DNA from: Bacillus sp. EAC
GTDB taxonomy: Bacteria; Bacillota; Bacilli; Bacillales; Bacillaceae_G
Direction: 5' to 3'
Length of the DNA stretch: 64,000 bases
Assembly (NCBI RefSeq): GCF_002156875.1
Contig: NZ_NCSY01000003.1
Span: 1-64,000 of the forward strand
Shown: positions 52,399 through 61,607 of the stretch, one piece after another
Numbering within the stretch: position 1 is the first letter of the stretch
Layout of the letters: the number at the start of each line of letters is the position of its first letter
The notes under the pieces: model-generated
The model's database searches: none
Told to the model about the DNA's origin: nothing
The model's input: only the letters and a program-made list of their open reading frames with translations
Made by a program: the position numbers and the translations under genes

Positions 52399-52473
52399 TT
52401 TACGTTTCTTATTCGATATTTATGATTATTCGCATCTATTTCACCTTGATTACTTAAGCCTATATCAAAAAAA

Positions 52474-52502
52474 AATGCTCAGAACTAAGTACTCTGGGCA
52501 TT
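52474..52502 (-). terminator. Intrinsic terminator of the GNAT gene
   Basis: ATGCCCAGAG pairs with CTGAGCAT with a wobble, followed by eight or more T on the minus strand. Confidence 0.75.
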
Positions 52503-52514
52503 TTTACTATTTTT

Positions 52515-53000
52515 TTATAACATAATTTGATAATAAACAATATCAAGCCATTGATTAAATTTTTGGCCTGTTTTATAAAAATGACCAACTTTTTCAAATG
52601 ACAGTTTTTCATGTAACCTTTCACTCACTTCATTACCACTTGTTATACATGAAATAATGGTATGATGACCTAGTTCTTTTGCAACCTTAATCATCTCAAC
52701 CATCAATGCTTTTGCAAGCCCTTTACGGCGATGTTCGGGATGAATATAGACAGATAATTCAACAGTATGCTTATAAGCATCTTTTTCTTTGAACTGTGTT
52801 AAAGAGCAATATCCAGTTACAACTCCGTTTTCTTTGGAAACAATTACAGGATATAAATCTGAGTGCTTATCGAACCATTGTAACATTTCATCCAATGTTT
52901 TTGTCTTTGTATCAAATGTTGCTGTAGTATTAAGGATCGCATCATTATAAATTGTTACGATTTCTTTTACATCTTCTTGAGTTGCGATTGAAATATTCAT
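52515..53000 (-). CDS. GNAT acetyltransferase (phosphinothricin/methionine sulfoximine type)
   Basis: The protein of about 161 residues has the Pat/YwnH layout: MNISIATQEDVKEIVTIYND, NTTATFDTKTKTLDEM, the acetyl-CoA loop HPEHRRKGLAKALM and HEKLSFEKVGHFYKTGQKF. Members N-acetylate phosphinothricin, methionine sulfoximine or related amino acids. I chose the ATG at 53000, preceded by AGGGGA. Confidence 0.85.
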   Translation of the reverse strand: MNISIATQEDVKEIVTIYNDAILNTTATFDTKTKTLDEMLQWFDKHSDLYPVIVSKENGVVTGYCSLTQFKEKDAYKHTVELSVYIHPEHRRKGLAKALMVEMIKVAKELGHHTIISCITSGNEVSERLHEKLSFEKVGHFYKTGQKFNQWLDIVYYQIML

Positions 53001-53150
53001 ATGTAATCCCCTTTTCATCTTTTTCACTTTCTTCTATTTTACAATGTTTTACAAATAAATTTCTATCAAAATGATTTATGAGAAGAAACATGCACAGTAT
53101 TTTTAGTAATCTCATATACTGCGATAGTCAGAATGTAAGGAGGTATGAAG

Positions 53151-53633
53151 ATGAGTGAAAAAGATAAAAACACTCAAGATGAAAAGCAATCATCATCTAT
53201 CGATTTTCAACATTATATTAAAAAGGTTGATGAATTAATTGATCAATCACCAATCCGAAATATATTTGATGAAATCGATAAATTCTTTCACAAGCATGGC
53301 GTATTTTCCTCAATCGGTATTGACATGATTGAAAATGGTGACGAATTGGTCATTCAAGCAAGTTTACCTGGGGTAAGTAAAGAACAAATTTATATGGATA
53401 TTGAAGGATCAATTTTAACAATTGGTTTAAAGAATGATACAACACAAGAAATACAAAATGACCAAATGGATTATTCTTATAAAAAATATTCGTATAGTCA
53501 ATCTCAGCGAATTGTAAAACTACCTTTCCCAATCAATGCAACAACAGCATCTGCGATTTATGAAAACGGAATGCTAGTCATCAAAGGTACAAAACTTCCG
53601 GAATACCAAAAACAAATCTTTTTAGATAAATAA
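53151..53633 (+). CDS. Hsp20/alpha-crystallin family small heat-shock protein
   Basis: The protein of about 160 residues has the alpha-crystallin domain: GDELVIQASLPGVSKEQIYM at the start and AIYENGMLVIKGTKL, the conserved A-x-x-x-n-G-v-L box, at the end. It is an ATP-independent holdase, possibly spore- or heat-induced. The N-terminus is short and charged. I chose the ATG at 53151, six bases after AAGGAGGT. Confidence 0.85.
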   Translation: MSEKDKNTQDEKQSSSIDFQHYIKKVDELIDQSPIRNIFDEIDKFFHKHGVFSSIGIDMIENGDELVIQASLPGVSKEQIYMDIEGSILTIGLKNDTTQEIQNDQMDYSYKKYSYSQSQRIVKLPFPINATTASAIYENGMLVIKGTKLPEYQKQIFLDK

Positions 53634-53636
53634 ATA

Positions 53637-53669
53637 AAAAGAGCACCTTTCTTTGATCGGTGCTCTTTC
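53637..53669 (+). terminator. Intrinsic terminator of the Hsp20 gene
   Basis: AAAGAGCACC pairs with GGTGCTCTTT around an 11-base loop, then a T-rich tract. Confidence 0.85.
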
Positions 53670-53748
53670 TATTTGACTCTTTTTTTATAATTTTTTGTTA
53701 TTTAGAATTCAGTTGATTCCTCAATTGAATGCTTGGTGTTTTTTATTT

Positions 53749-54330
53749 TTATTTTGTTAGCTTTTCAATATCCGATAAAATTTCATCAAACTGAACGTTA
53801 CTTACACCGCTATAATCTTTTACAATTTTTCCTTTTTGATCAATTAAATAGAATTTTGTCCCATGGATAACTTGAGAATTATTTTCTGGTTTTTTTACAA
53901 TTGTCTTAAAGTTTTCAGATACAAATTTTTCAATTGTATTTTGTGAATAACCAGTTAAAAAATGCCAATTATTTAAATCTGCATCAAATTTATTAGCGTA
54001 AGTTTTTAATAAATTTGGCGTATCAACTTCTGGATCAATACTAAAGGAAACAAAATCAACATTTAATTTTTTCTCCGCTGCTTTACGTTGAAGTTTTGAG
54101 AAGTTTGCAGTCATTGGCGGACAAACAGTTTCACAACTAGTAAAGATAAAGTCTGTTAACCACACTTTTCCTTTTAAATCATTCGAACCAAATGTTTTAC
54201 CTTCTTGATCTTTATATGTAAATTTTTCTAAATCCCAATTTAACGGATCTTGAATTTTATTTCCACAACCACTTAAAATTGCTAAACATAAAAACAATAC
54301 AATTGGCATGGAAAAAGCATACTTCTTCAT
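53749..54330 (-). CDS. Sco1/SenC-family copper lipoprotein (cytochrome oxidase assembly)
   Basis: The 193-residue protein has a lipobox LSGC with the acylated cysteine at 22, the copper-binding CETVC (C66 and C70) and the third ligand in VIHGTKFYLID. It delivers copper or reduces thiols for the CuA centre of cytochrome c oxidase on the outer face of the membrane. A thioredoxin fold follows the anchor. Length normal. Confidence 0.92.
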   Translation of the reverse strand: MKKYAFSMPIVLFLCLAILSGCGNKIQDPLNWDLEKFTYKDQEGKTFGSNDLKGKVWLTDFIFTSCETVCPPMTANFSKLQRKAAEKKLNVDFVSFSIDPEVDTPNLLKTYANKFDADLNNWHFLTGYSQNTIEKFVSENFKTIVKKPENNSQVIHGTKFYLIDQKGKIVKDYSGVSNVQFDEILSDIEKLTK

Positions 54331-54506
54331 ATCATATCCCCCTAAGTTGCTTAGTACCTGTATATTGTACCAAATGCAAATGGTCCTTTCTAATAATTTG
54401 AGTTAAATAACATAATAATTTAAAAGTTATCAAATGATTTATTTACAAATTACATGTAAACTTATACATATCTAAACAAATTGTCTTCTCGAAAGGGTTG
54501 ATTTTT

Positions 54507-55457
54507 ATGGCGAAAAAACGATATGAAAACTATGATTCTCCAAGTTATAGGAATTCTTTAAAAGATTTTATAAAATGGAGAATTGAAAGAAGTAAAAAAC
54601 AAAAAGATTACAGTGAACTTCCTCAAAGTGAGAATAAACTTGTTAATTATTTAGAAAAAAATAGAAATGATACATCAGTAACTTGGATCGGTCACTCGAG
54701 TTTCTTACTTCAACTGAATGGCATCAATATACTTACAGATCCTGTATATTCGAATCAAATGGGTTTTACTAAAAGATTGTCTAAACCAGGATTAAAAATA
54801 ACTGAGCTACCTTCAATTGATCTCATTTGTATTTCGCATGGTCATTATGATCATTTAGACTTTAAAACAATTCGTCATTTTCCAAAATCAACCTTATGCT
54901 TGGTACCTATTGGACTGAAACAAAAATTTGCAACGAGAGGCTATTTAAATGTCATCGAAATGAATTGGTGGGAAACTAAAAATTTATTTGGTCTTGATAT
55001 TACGTTTGTACCCGCTCAACATTGGACGAAAAGAACATTATTTGATACAAACAAATCGCATTGGGGTGGGTTTATATACGAAACACCAGATGAATGTTTA
55101 TATTATGCAGGTGATAGTGCTTATTTCTCTGGATTTAAAGAAATTGGGAAACGTTTCGAGATTGATATTGCTTTACTACCAATTGGTGCGTATGAGCCAG
55201 AATGGTTTATGAAACATGATCATATGTCTCCTGAGGAAGCAGTCAAAGTATTTCTAGAATTAAAAGCAAAACTATTTATTCCCATGCACTATGGCACATT
55301 TAGATTAGCAGATGATACACCAAAAGAAGCATTAGATCGCTTAGTAAATGAATGGCAAAAACTCCTAATTCCCGTGGAAAAACTTAAAATTGCTCGATTA
55401 GGAGAAACGATTTTACCATCTCATATTCAAAAGATTAAAGAAAAAGTGTATTTATAG
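54507..55457 (+). CDS. MBL-fold metallo-hydrolase (UlaG / NAPE-PLD-like)
   Basis: The protein of about 316 residues has the metallo-beta-lactamase motif SHGHYDHLD, WIGHSSFLLQLNGINILTDP before it, and the later metal ligands AQHW, YAGDSAYF and PMHYGTF. That set matches UlaG-like lactonases and NAPE-phospholipase-D-like hydrolases. Substrate unknown. I chose the ATG at 54507, nine bases after AAAGGG; an in-frame TTG lies three codons before. Confidence 0.87.
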   Translation: MAKKRYENYDSPSYRNSLKDFIKWRIERSKKQKDYSELPQSENKLVNYLEKNRNDTSVTWIGHSSFLLQLNGINILTDPVYSNQMGFTKRLSKPGLKITELPSIDLICISHGHYDHLDFKTIRHFPKSTLCLVPIGLKQKFATRGYLNVIEMNWWETKNLFGLDITFVPAQHWTKRTLFDTNKSHWGGFIYETPDECLYYAGDSAYFSGFKEIGKRFEIDIALLPIGAYEPEWFMKHDHMSPEEAVKVFLELKAKLFIPMHYGTFRLADDTPKEALDRLVNEWQKLLIPVEKLKIARLGETILPSHIQKIKEKVYL

Positions 55458-55540
55458 TAAATTGAAATTAATATGGAGTCTACTATACTTTAATTTTCGA
55501 ATGTAAAATTCAATCAGTATTAATCAGATTTAATCACATA

Positions 55541-55570
55541 AAAAGCTCAGAGTTTTTTCTCTGAGCTTTT
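55541..55570. terminator. Bidirectional terminator
   Basis: AAAAGCTCAGAG pairs with CTCTGAGCTTTT around a six-base loop, between the convergent hydrolase and DegV genes. Confidence 0.92.
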
Positions 55571-55634
55571 TTATATAACTTATACCAACATACCGTATTT
55601 TATTTGAAGAAAAAAATAGAGTGAATATGTTTTT

Positions 55635-56477
55635 TTACTCGGCATAAAAGACAAAACCAATTGCACCTTTTCCAGTGTGTGTGCTAATAACTGGAGTCGT
55701 ATAATACGTCTGATCTATTGAAATTGTGGTTAATTTTTGAATAGAATCTTTTAATGCTTCTGCAACTTCAGGTGCATCAGCATGAGCAATTCCAACACCT
55801 TTAATGGTTTTACCATTTGTATCTTGTTCAAAATATTTTGTTAAAGTTTTAACTACTTGTGAATGATTACGGACTTTTCCAACAGGTGAATATACGCCAC
55901 CTTCTAATGATGCAATAGGTTTAATACTTAACAAAGAACCAATAAATGCTTTACCTTTACCTATACGGCCACCTTTAACTAAATTATCAAGCGTATCCAC
56001 CATAATATATAAGTGAGTGTTATCTTTAATTTGTTTAACTCGATCAACTATTTGAGCTACTGTTGAACCGTCTTTTACCATTTTAGCAGCCTCAATCACT
56101 TGAAATGCCATTGCTCGCGTAATAAATTCGGAATCAATAACTGTTACGTCTCCGTCTACCATATTAGCAGCTGCACATGCTGTAGAATATGTACCACTTA
56201 AACCACTTGATAAATGGAATGAAATAACACTACTACCATCAGCAGTTAACTTTTCAAATGTCTCAACAAATGTTCCTACAGCTGGCTGCGATGTTTTGGG
56301 TAATTCGTTTGAATGTTGCATTTCATCTATAAATTCTTTTGAAGTAATATTAATTCCGTCTAAATACGTTTCACCATTTATTTGAATTGATAAAGGAATT
56401 ATCGTTATATTTAAATTTTCAATATCTTTTAATAACAAATCAGCAGTAGAATCAGTTACAATCTTTATGTTTGCCAT
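55635..56477 (-). CDS. DegV family fatty-acid-binding protein
   Basis: The 280-residue protein starts IKIVTDSTADL and has SQPAVGTF, SFHLSSGLSGTYSTACAAAN, DTLDNLVKGGRIGKGKAF and HTGKGAIGFVF, all DegV signatures. DegV (FakB-type) proteins bind a fatty acid and present it to the FakA kinase for incorporation into phospholipid. No fakA is adjacent. Length normal. Confidence 0.93.
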   Translation of the reverse strand: MANIKIVTDSTADLLLKDIENLNITIIPLSIQINGETYLDGINITSKEFIDEMQHSNELPKTSQPAVGTFVETFEKLTADGSSVISFHLSSGLSGTYSTACAAANMVDGDVTVIDSEFITRAMAFQVIEAAKMVKDGSTVAQIVDRVKQIKDNTHLYIMVDTLDNLVKGGRIGKGKAFIGSLLSIKPIASLEGGVYSPVGKVRNHSQVVKTLTKYFEQDTNGKTIKGVGIAHADAPEVAEALKDSIQKLTTISIDQTYYTTPVISTHTGKGAIGFVFYAE

Positions 56478-56621
56478 TTAATTCACATCTCTCTTTTCAA
56501 TAATTCTAGAGGCTTTCAAGGCCGTTTTTTTTTAACAAAGTTAATTAATTATATCACTTTTAGATAGACTTAACATTAATTATTAAATTCTCATTAAATT
56601 TTATTAATGATCTACAAAATA

Positions 56622-56648
56622 AAAAACTCGGTTAAAAACCGAGTTTTT
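56622..56648 (-). terminator. Intrinsic terminator of tatA
   Basis: AAAAACTCGGTT pairs with AACCGAGTTTTT around three bases, just after the tatA stop. Confidence 0.88.
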
Positions 56649-56654
56649 TATCTA

Positions 56655-56834
56655 TTATTTCTTTTTTTCATCTTTATCTTCTAAAAGGTCATTCGTTAAT
56701 CCTTGAGTAGAACGCTTAAATTCTTTTAGTGTTTCACCAAAAGCTTTACCGATTTCCGGTAATTTTTTTGGACCAAATATAATTAAAGCTAAGATTAGAA
56801 TTAAAATTAAACCTGGAAAGCCTATGTTAGCCAT
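56655..56834 (-). CDS. tatA: Sec-independent protein translocase subunit TatA
   Basis: The 59-residue protein has the TatA pattern: [20 protein letters not shown], the [15 protein letters not shown] hinge and amphipathic helix, and a charged tail ending DKDEKKK. It forms the pore of the twin-arginine pathway in the membrane. No tatC lies beside it, as is common for accessory TatA copies. I chose the ATG at 56834 after GGGGGA. Confidence 0.92.
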   Translation of the reverse strand: MANIGFPGLILILILALIIFGPKKLPEIGKAFGETLKEFKRSTQGLTNDLLEDKDEKKK

Positions 56835-57333
56835 TATTTTCCCCCAACTTCCATCCACAATTATAAGTAATCAATATTCTTACTTTCCTTATATAGTAAT
56901 ATTGTCAAAAATATCACCATTCGTCAAATAATATTAAGGAAAATTAATAAAAATAATAACTAAACTAAATCTAGTTAACATAACAATATTATTTTTAAGT
57001 GAATTAATCAATAAAAGTACTATGTCGATTTTAATAGTATGGGGTACTTTAATAGAAACTATACTAATGAGGTGCTTGTAAAAATATGTGCTCTCTTCAT
57101 TAGGCTGTTTTCGTAAACTTTGTTGCTAATAACAAGTAATTCGCAGATTTCAACTCAATGATGCTCCTATGACCTCCTCAGTTCGCCTGCAGGGTCTCAT
57201 CTGTCTCGCTACTCCCACAAGAGTCTCGCACCATCCGCTCGAATCATTTTCCATATTACAGTTTACTTTAAGAGCATTTTAATAAAGAAAGAAACAATCA
57301 TTTATAAAACAGCCTTTCATTAATAGAGTTAGT
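56835..57333. other. Intergenic region with MITE-like copy C
   Basis: The region contains promoter space for tatA and MITE-like copy C (57103-57314). Nothing else is visible. Confidence 0.55.
57103..57314 (+). mobile_element. MITE-like element, copy C
   Basis: About 212 bases with the clearest terminal inverted repeats: GGCTGTTTTCGTAAACTTTG on the left and, read in reverse, GGCTGTTTTATAAATGATTG on the right. The core keeps GATGCTCC, CTCCTCAGTTCGCC, CTCGCTACTCCCACAAGAGT and CTCGCACC, as in copy A. It lies 19 bases from the iadA stop. Confidence 0.75.
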
Positions 57334-58503
57334 TTACTCAAAAGTACCCTTTACTAATGTTTTCCCTAGTTGATACATGATTTTCCCTTTAGATATTACA
57401 GATTCTATTTCAAGTGTTTTTTTATTTAAAAATACTAGGTCTGCATCATAACCATTCTTTATTTGACCTTTATTTTGTAGTTTTAATATTTTTGCCGGAT
57501 TACTTGTTATTACTTTTATTGCTTCATCGATCGCAATTCCTTCATTAAGAATCGCATCCTTAACTTCAGCATATAAACTACTTACTCTTCCGACCTTCAT
57601 TCCTCTTAACTCACCATTCTCATCGAAATCTGGTAAGCTCCCCTGACCATCCGATGTGAACGTAATCTGTTCAATATTTACACCACTTTCTAACATTCGT
57701 TTTAAACCAATACTGCACTTTACTTCTCCATTATCAATAAAATGCGGTATTGTACTTGTAGTAAAATCTACATAACCTCCTTTTTTCGCGTAATTTATTC
57801 CAGCCTCAAATAAATAACCATTTCGATTAATATGAGTTGGATAAAATTGAGTGATTGGTAATTCTGTTTCTTCTACAATTTCTTCAATCATAGAGAGCAT
57901 CGCTTTACTATCACCAATATGTATATTAACAACTCCCGATTTACCTGAAAGTAAACCTCCATTCCTCGCATTTGCGGCGATTCTGGCTAATTCTTGTTTA
58001 GTCGGCTGAGACGAACGATGATCGGAAATGGCAATTTCGCCTACCCCTATAATCTTGTCAATTAAAATAATATCTTCTTCAATTTTCGAGAACAACGTTT
58101 TTACTGGAGTTTGATAAGATCCCGTATAAACAAATGATGTAATACCTTCTTCTTCAAGTGCTCTACATTTTGCAAGTAGACTTGTCATCGTTCGTGTAGT
58201 TCCATCTGTGCCAATTACACCTATAACCGTGGTAATTCCACCTTTAATACAATCTGATAGTAATAACTCAGGTGTACGCGTTTTAAACCCACCTTCTCCT
58301 CCCCCACCAATTAAATGAACATGGGAATCAATAAAGCCAGGCACAATATAATAGTTTGTTGCATCCACTATTTGTATAGGCACTGATGAAGAATGTAAAT
58401 CAATTTCTTTATGAACGAACTCTATTTTGTCATTTGAAATCAAAATATCATTTTTACCTAATGAAGCGGGTGAATATACTTCACCATTTTTAATAAGAAT
58501 CAT
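57334..58503 (-). CDS. iadA: Isoaspartyl (beta-aspartyl) dipeptidase
   Basis: The protein of about 389 residues is an amidohydrolase with the metal motif GFIDSHVHLIGGGGEGGFKT, the bridging segment IGEIAISDHRSSQPT, NIHIGDSKAML, PTHINRNGYLFE and TSDGQGSLPDFDENG, all as in IadA. It hydrolyses beta-aspartyl dipeptides made by asparagine or aspartate damage. I chose the ATG at 58503, five bases after GGAGG; a longer frame to 58536 starts before that site. Confidence 0.93.
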   Translation of the reverse strand: MILIKNGEVYSPASLGKNDILISNDKIEFVHKEIDLHSSSVPIQIVDATNYYIVPGFIDSHVHLIGGGGEGGFKTRTPELLLSDCIKGGITTVIGVIGTDGTTRTMTSLLAKCRALEEEGITSFVYTGSYQTPVKTLFSKIEEDIILIDKIIGVGEIAISDHRSSQPTKQELARIAANARNGGLLSGKSGVVNIHIGDSKAMLSMIEEIVEETELPITQFYPTHINRNGYLFEAGINYAKKGGYVDFTTSTIPHFIDNGEVKCSIGLKRMLESGVNIEQITFTSDGQGSLPDFDENGELRGMKVGRVSSLYAEVKDAILNEGIAIDEAIKVITSNPAKILKLQNKGQIKNGYDADLVFLNKKTLEIESVISKGKIMYQLGKTLVKGTFE

Positions 58504-58692
58504 AGCAACCTCCTGCAATCTTGAATAGTATGACATTAGGTTATCATATTTAATTTGAAAATTGTGATAAGAAATTAAAAACTATTTCATGACAATTATT
58601 CAGCTCAATTTAAAATGAAATCCCTGTAATTGTTAATAATACTCATATGTCTAAAACAGATTTAAAAGTTAATTGTTTAGGAGGCATTGTTT

Positions 58693-59319
58693 ATGAGTAG
58701 AGCAATGAAGGAAGAAATAGCTAATGCAATCACCCACGGTATAGGTGCTATTTTAAGTATACCTGCACTTTTTTATTTAATTACAAAAGCCTTTAAATAT
58801 GGGTCCACATGGCATATTATTTCATTTACTACATTTGGGGCAACGATGCTTCTACTATATATTTGTTCAACTTTACTTCACAGTGTTCGTCATCCTAAAG
58901 TCATCAAGCTTTTTACAATTTTAGACCATTCGGCTATTTATTTGTTGATTGCAGGAACATACACACCTTTTCTACTTGTCACGTTAAGAGGTTCAATTGG
59001 TTGGACTTTATTTGTGATAATTTGGACGTTAGCCATTTTAGGTATCGTATTTAAATTTAAATTCATTAATCGTTTTGAAGTTTTTTCAACAATTGTCTAT
59101 TTGATAATGGGTTGGTTAATGATATTCGCCATTAAACCTATTTATTTTGGATTAACGGAGAATGGATTTTTCTATCTATTATTAGGAGGTTTACTATATT
59201 CCGTTGGTACAATCTTCTTCTTAGCGAAAAAACTACCTTATAGCCATGCGATATGGCATTTATTTGTATTACTTGGTAGTGCCTCTATGTATATTTGTGT
59301 CTTTAAATTCGTAAATTGA
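58693..59319 (+). CDS. Hemolysin III family membrane protein (YplQ/YqfA-like)
   Basis: The protein of about 208 residues has seven predicted membrane helices and the PAQR-type conserved residues: EEIANAITHGIGAI at the start, STLLHSVRHP, LDHSAIYLLIAGTYTPF and HAIWHLFVLLGSASM at the end. The family is distantly related to adiponectin receptors; it was named for a hemolysin but its role is probably membrane lipid homeostasis. I chose the ATG at 58693, eight bases after GGAGG. Confidence 0.9.
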   Translation: MSRAMKEEIANAITHGIGAILSIPALFYLITKAFKYGSTWHIISFTTFGATMLLLYICSTLLHSVRHPKVIKLFTILDHSAIYLLIAGTYTPFLLVTLRGSIGWTLFVIIWTLAILGIVFKFKFINRFEVFSTIVYLIMGWLMIFAIKPIYFGLTENGFFYLLLGGLLYSVGTIFFLAKKLPYSHAIWHLFVLLGSASMYICVFKFVN

Positions 59320-59321
59320 AC

Positions 59322-59461
59322 GCAGCTTTCGTAAACGTTGTTGTTATTAAAAAAGTATTTCGTTGATTTTCCCTCCTGGAGTCTCGCAAATCTGTTCATC
59401 ATATTCTTTATTTACAGTTTTTTAAACATTAAAAAAAACACAAATCACTTAGAAAAGAGTC
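59322..59461 (+). mobile_element. MITE-like element, copy D, internally shortened
   Basis: About 140 bases. The left end GCAGCTTTCGTAAACGTTGT matches copy C and the right end reversed reads GACTCTTTTCTAAGTGATTT. Only CCTCCTGGAGTCTCGCAAAT of the core remains. It begins three bases after the hemolysin III stop. Confidence 0.6.
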
Positions 59462-59471
59462 AAATAAAAAA

Positions 59472-59500
59472 GAAAGCGCTCATTATAAAATCGCGCTTTC
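59472..59500 (-). terminator. Intrinsic terminator of plsC
   Basis: GAAAGCGC pairs with GCGCTTTC around 13 bases, with a T-rich tract on the minus strand. Confidence 0.75.
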
Positions 59501-59505
59501 TTTTC

Positions 59506-60213
59506 TTATGCTTCAATTATTTCTTTTATATAGTTTGATAATTCTTTTGCATCTGTTATTCCAATTTTTTCTGGATAAACAGGTGGGAATACTTTTAGTG
59601 TAACATTTGCAGGTTTAATTCGATTCCCATTAGCCTCTAATATATTGTATGTCCCTTCGATTCGCACTGGAATGACAGGTACACCTGACTTTGTAGCTAA
59701 GTGAAAACTTCCTGATTTAAATTCACCAACTTGGCTAGTTTTACTTCTCGTGCCTTCAGGGAAAATAACTAGAGAATGACCATTTTGTAGTTTTTCAACA
59801 CCATCTTTAATTGCTTTTAGAGATTGTCTACGATCACTTCTATCCATAAATACACAGTGCATTTGTTCCATCCAATCAGGTACAATAGGTAACTTTGTAA
59901 TTTCCATTTTTGCTATAAATCCGATTGGTTTTTTCAAATATCCTAATAATAATGGAATATCAAAATTACTTTGATGATTACTTACAAACAAGACAGATTG
60001 GTCTTTTGGAATATTTTCTAAACCTTCAACTGACACTTTACTTCCAGTACAGCCAATCATCATATTTCCGAAGTAATCAGGAAAAACATGCATCAATCGA
60101 TCTCTTTCATGTACAGGTAAATCTTTAGGTAATTTTTTAACTGATGATAATTTAAGCTTTGCTTCAATTACACCAATTACAATGCGTGTTGCAGCAAATA
60201 CTGTGCGAAACAT
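59506..60213 (-). CDS. plsC: 1-acyl-sn-glycerol-3-phosphate acyltransferase
   Basis: The protein of about 235 residues has the acyltransferase motifs SNHQSNFDIPLLL, DRSDRRQSL, FPEGTRSKTSQVG and VPVIPVRIEGTY in order, with an N-terminal membrane-associated helix. It makes phosphatidic acid from lysophosphatidic acid. I chose the ATG at 60213, preceded by GGAGGAC; a longer frame to 60300 starts before that site. Confidence 0.92.
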   Translation of the reverse strand: MFRTVFAATRIVIGVIEAKLKLSSVKKLPKDLPVHERDRLMHVFPDYFGNMMIGCTGSKVSVEGLENIPKDQSVLFVSNHQSNFDIPLLLGYLKKPIGFIAKMEITKLPIVPDWMEQMHCVFMDRSDRRQSLKAIKDGVEKLQNGHSLVIFPEGTRSKTSQVGEFKSGSFHLATKSGVPVIPVRIEGTYNILEANGNRIKPANVTLKVFPPVYPEKIGITDAKELSNYIKEIIEA

Positions 60214-60320
60214 ATTAGTCCTCCGATAATTGAGTATGTTACTTATTATACAAAATGCACTTACACTTGAAAAGCATTTATCATTTATAGCAAATTTCAC
60301 TTATTATTTCATAAAAAAAA

Positions 60321-60342
60321 GATCGACTTAAGTAAGCCGATC
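60321..60342 (-). terminator. Intrinsic terminator of azoR
   Basis: GATCGGCTTA pairs with TAAGTCGATC with one wobble pair, followed by eight T on the minus strand. Confidence 0.85.
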
Positions 60343-60360
60343 CCTTCAATTCATTTATCT

Positions 60361-61017
60361 TTAGTTCGAAACTTTAATTCCACTAAAATCTTTTGCTAAT
60401 ACTTTAGCTTTTTCAATTGCTGCTGCTTTAATATCAGCTGCTTTATCCGGCATAGCTGCCATACCTTCTACATGTAATGTAGTTACTTCTTTAACACCAA
60501 TGAAGTTTAATGCATTTCTTAAGAATGGGCTGCTGAAATCAACTGCAGTACCTGGTCCTTCAGAATACACCCCGCCACTAGCTTGAATGTGTAATGCTTT
60601 TTTATTTTCAAGTAATCCTACTGGACCATTTTCAGTATATCTGAATGTTTGACCAGCTACAGTTACATTATCAATGAAGTTTTTAACAACTGCTGGAAAA
60701 CCGAAGTTCCATAAAGGTGTTACAAATACATACTCATCAGCTTTTGAGAAAATTTCTAAGTTGCTACCCATTGCTGCTAATGTTGCTTGTTGGTCTGCAC
60801 TTAACTCTTCAAAAGATGTACCATTAGCTAATTTTCCCCAAGCCTCAAGTACATTTCCGTCTATCATTGGAACATTTTCTTTAAAAAGATCAAAGTGTAC
60901 AACTTCATGTGTAGGATTTACTTGTTTGTACTCATTAATAAATGCTTCCCCTACAGATAGACCAAATGAATTTTCAGTCGCATTTGGATTTGCAGTAATA
61001 TAAAGTAATTTTGTCAT
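60361..61017 (-). CDS. azoR: FMN-dependent NADH-azoreductase
   Basis: The 218-residue flavodoxin-fold protein reads TKLLYITANPNATENSFGLS, PLWNFGFPAVVKNFIDNV with the FMN-binding turn, and IQASGGVYSEGPGTAVD. These are AzoR hallmarks. It reduces azo compounds and quinones, probably protecting against thiol-reactive quinones. AGAGGAC precedes the ATG. Length normal. Confidence 0.93.
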   Translation of the reverse strand: MTKLLYITANPNATENSFGLSVGEAFINEYKQVNPTHEVVHFDLFKENVPMIDGNVLEAWGKLANGTSFEELSADQQATLAAMGSNLEIFSKADEYVFVTPLWNFGFPAVVKNFIDNVTVAGQTFRYTENGPVGLLENKKALHIQASGGVYSEGPGTAVDFSSPFLRNALNFIGVKEVTTLHVEGMAAMPDKAADIKAAAIEKAKVLAKDFSGIKVSN

Positions 61018-61118
61018 AGTTATTTCGTCCTCTCAGTTTTAATTATCTTTAATTCGAGATATATTCCCAAAAATAAAGGGATATTTTAATCCCTTAAATT
61101 CATAATAATATCTTTAAT

Positions 61119-61607
61119 TCAAGATGTCAATTGTTTTTCGTAAATAAAATATTTAAATTTAATTTTTGAATTTTCATCAAATTGTTCTTCTGAACAAGAT
61201 TTTACTTTCCATTCATCTTTATTAAATGTTGGAAAAAATGTATCTCCTTCAAAATTATGTTGAATTTCTGTTATATAAAGAGTGTCTAGGTAAGGAAATG
61301 AAAGTTTAAATATTTCTTCTCCGCCGATAATAAACAAATCTTTACTTAAATTTTCCTTGATATAACTCTCTATATCATTTATTACAGCTACTCCCTCTGC
61401 TTTATAATCAGGTTGCCTTGTAACAACTATATTCTCACGATTAGGAAGTGGCCTACCAATTGATTCAAATGTCTTTCTACCCATGATCACTGTATGACCA
61501 GTCGTTATCTTTTTAAAATAAGCGAGTTCCTGAGGTAGATGCCATGGCATTTTATTATTTAAGCCAATTACATTATTTTCTGACATTGCTAAAATAGCTG
61601 CGATCAT
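61119..61607 (-). CDS. dfrA: Dihydrofolate reductase
   Basis: The 162-residue protein begins [20 protein letters not shown], then [35 protein letters not shown] and [15 protein letters not shown], all standard DHFR segments, with the substrate acid in LPQELAYF. It regenerates tetrahydrofolate from the dihydrofolate produced by ThyA. Its ATG overlaps the thyA stop by four bases (ATGA), so the two are translationally coupled. Confidence 0.96.
   Translation of the reverse strand: MIAAILAMSENNVIGLNNKMPWHLPQELAYFKKITTGHTVIMGRKTFESIGRPLPNRENIVVTRQPDYKAEGVAVINDIESYIKENLSKDLFIIGGEEIFKLSFPYLDTLYITEIQHNFEGDTFFPTFNKDEWKVKSCSEEQFDENSKIKFKYFIYEKQLTS

Noticed and set aside
56508-56531. GGCTTTCAAGGCC followed by nine T as a plus-strand terminator
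   Set aside because: No plus-strand gene lies upstream; it sits in the degV leader, where a role is unclear.
56960-56990. AACTAAACTAAATCTAGTTAAC as a repeat-family member
   Set aside because: Arms and core do not match the family and there is no flank; simple A+T-rich similarity.
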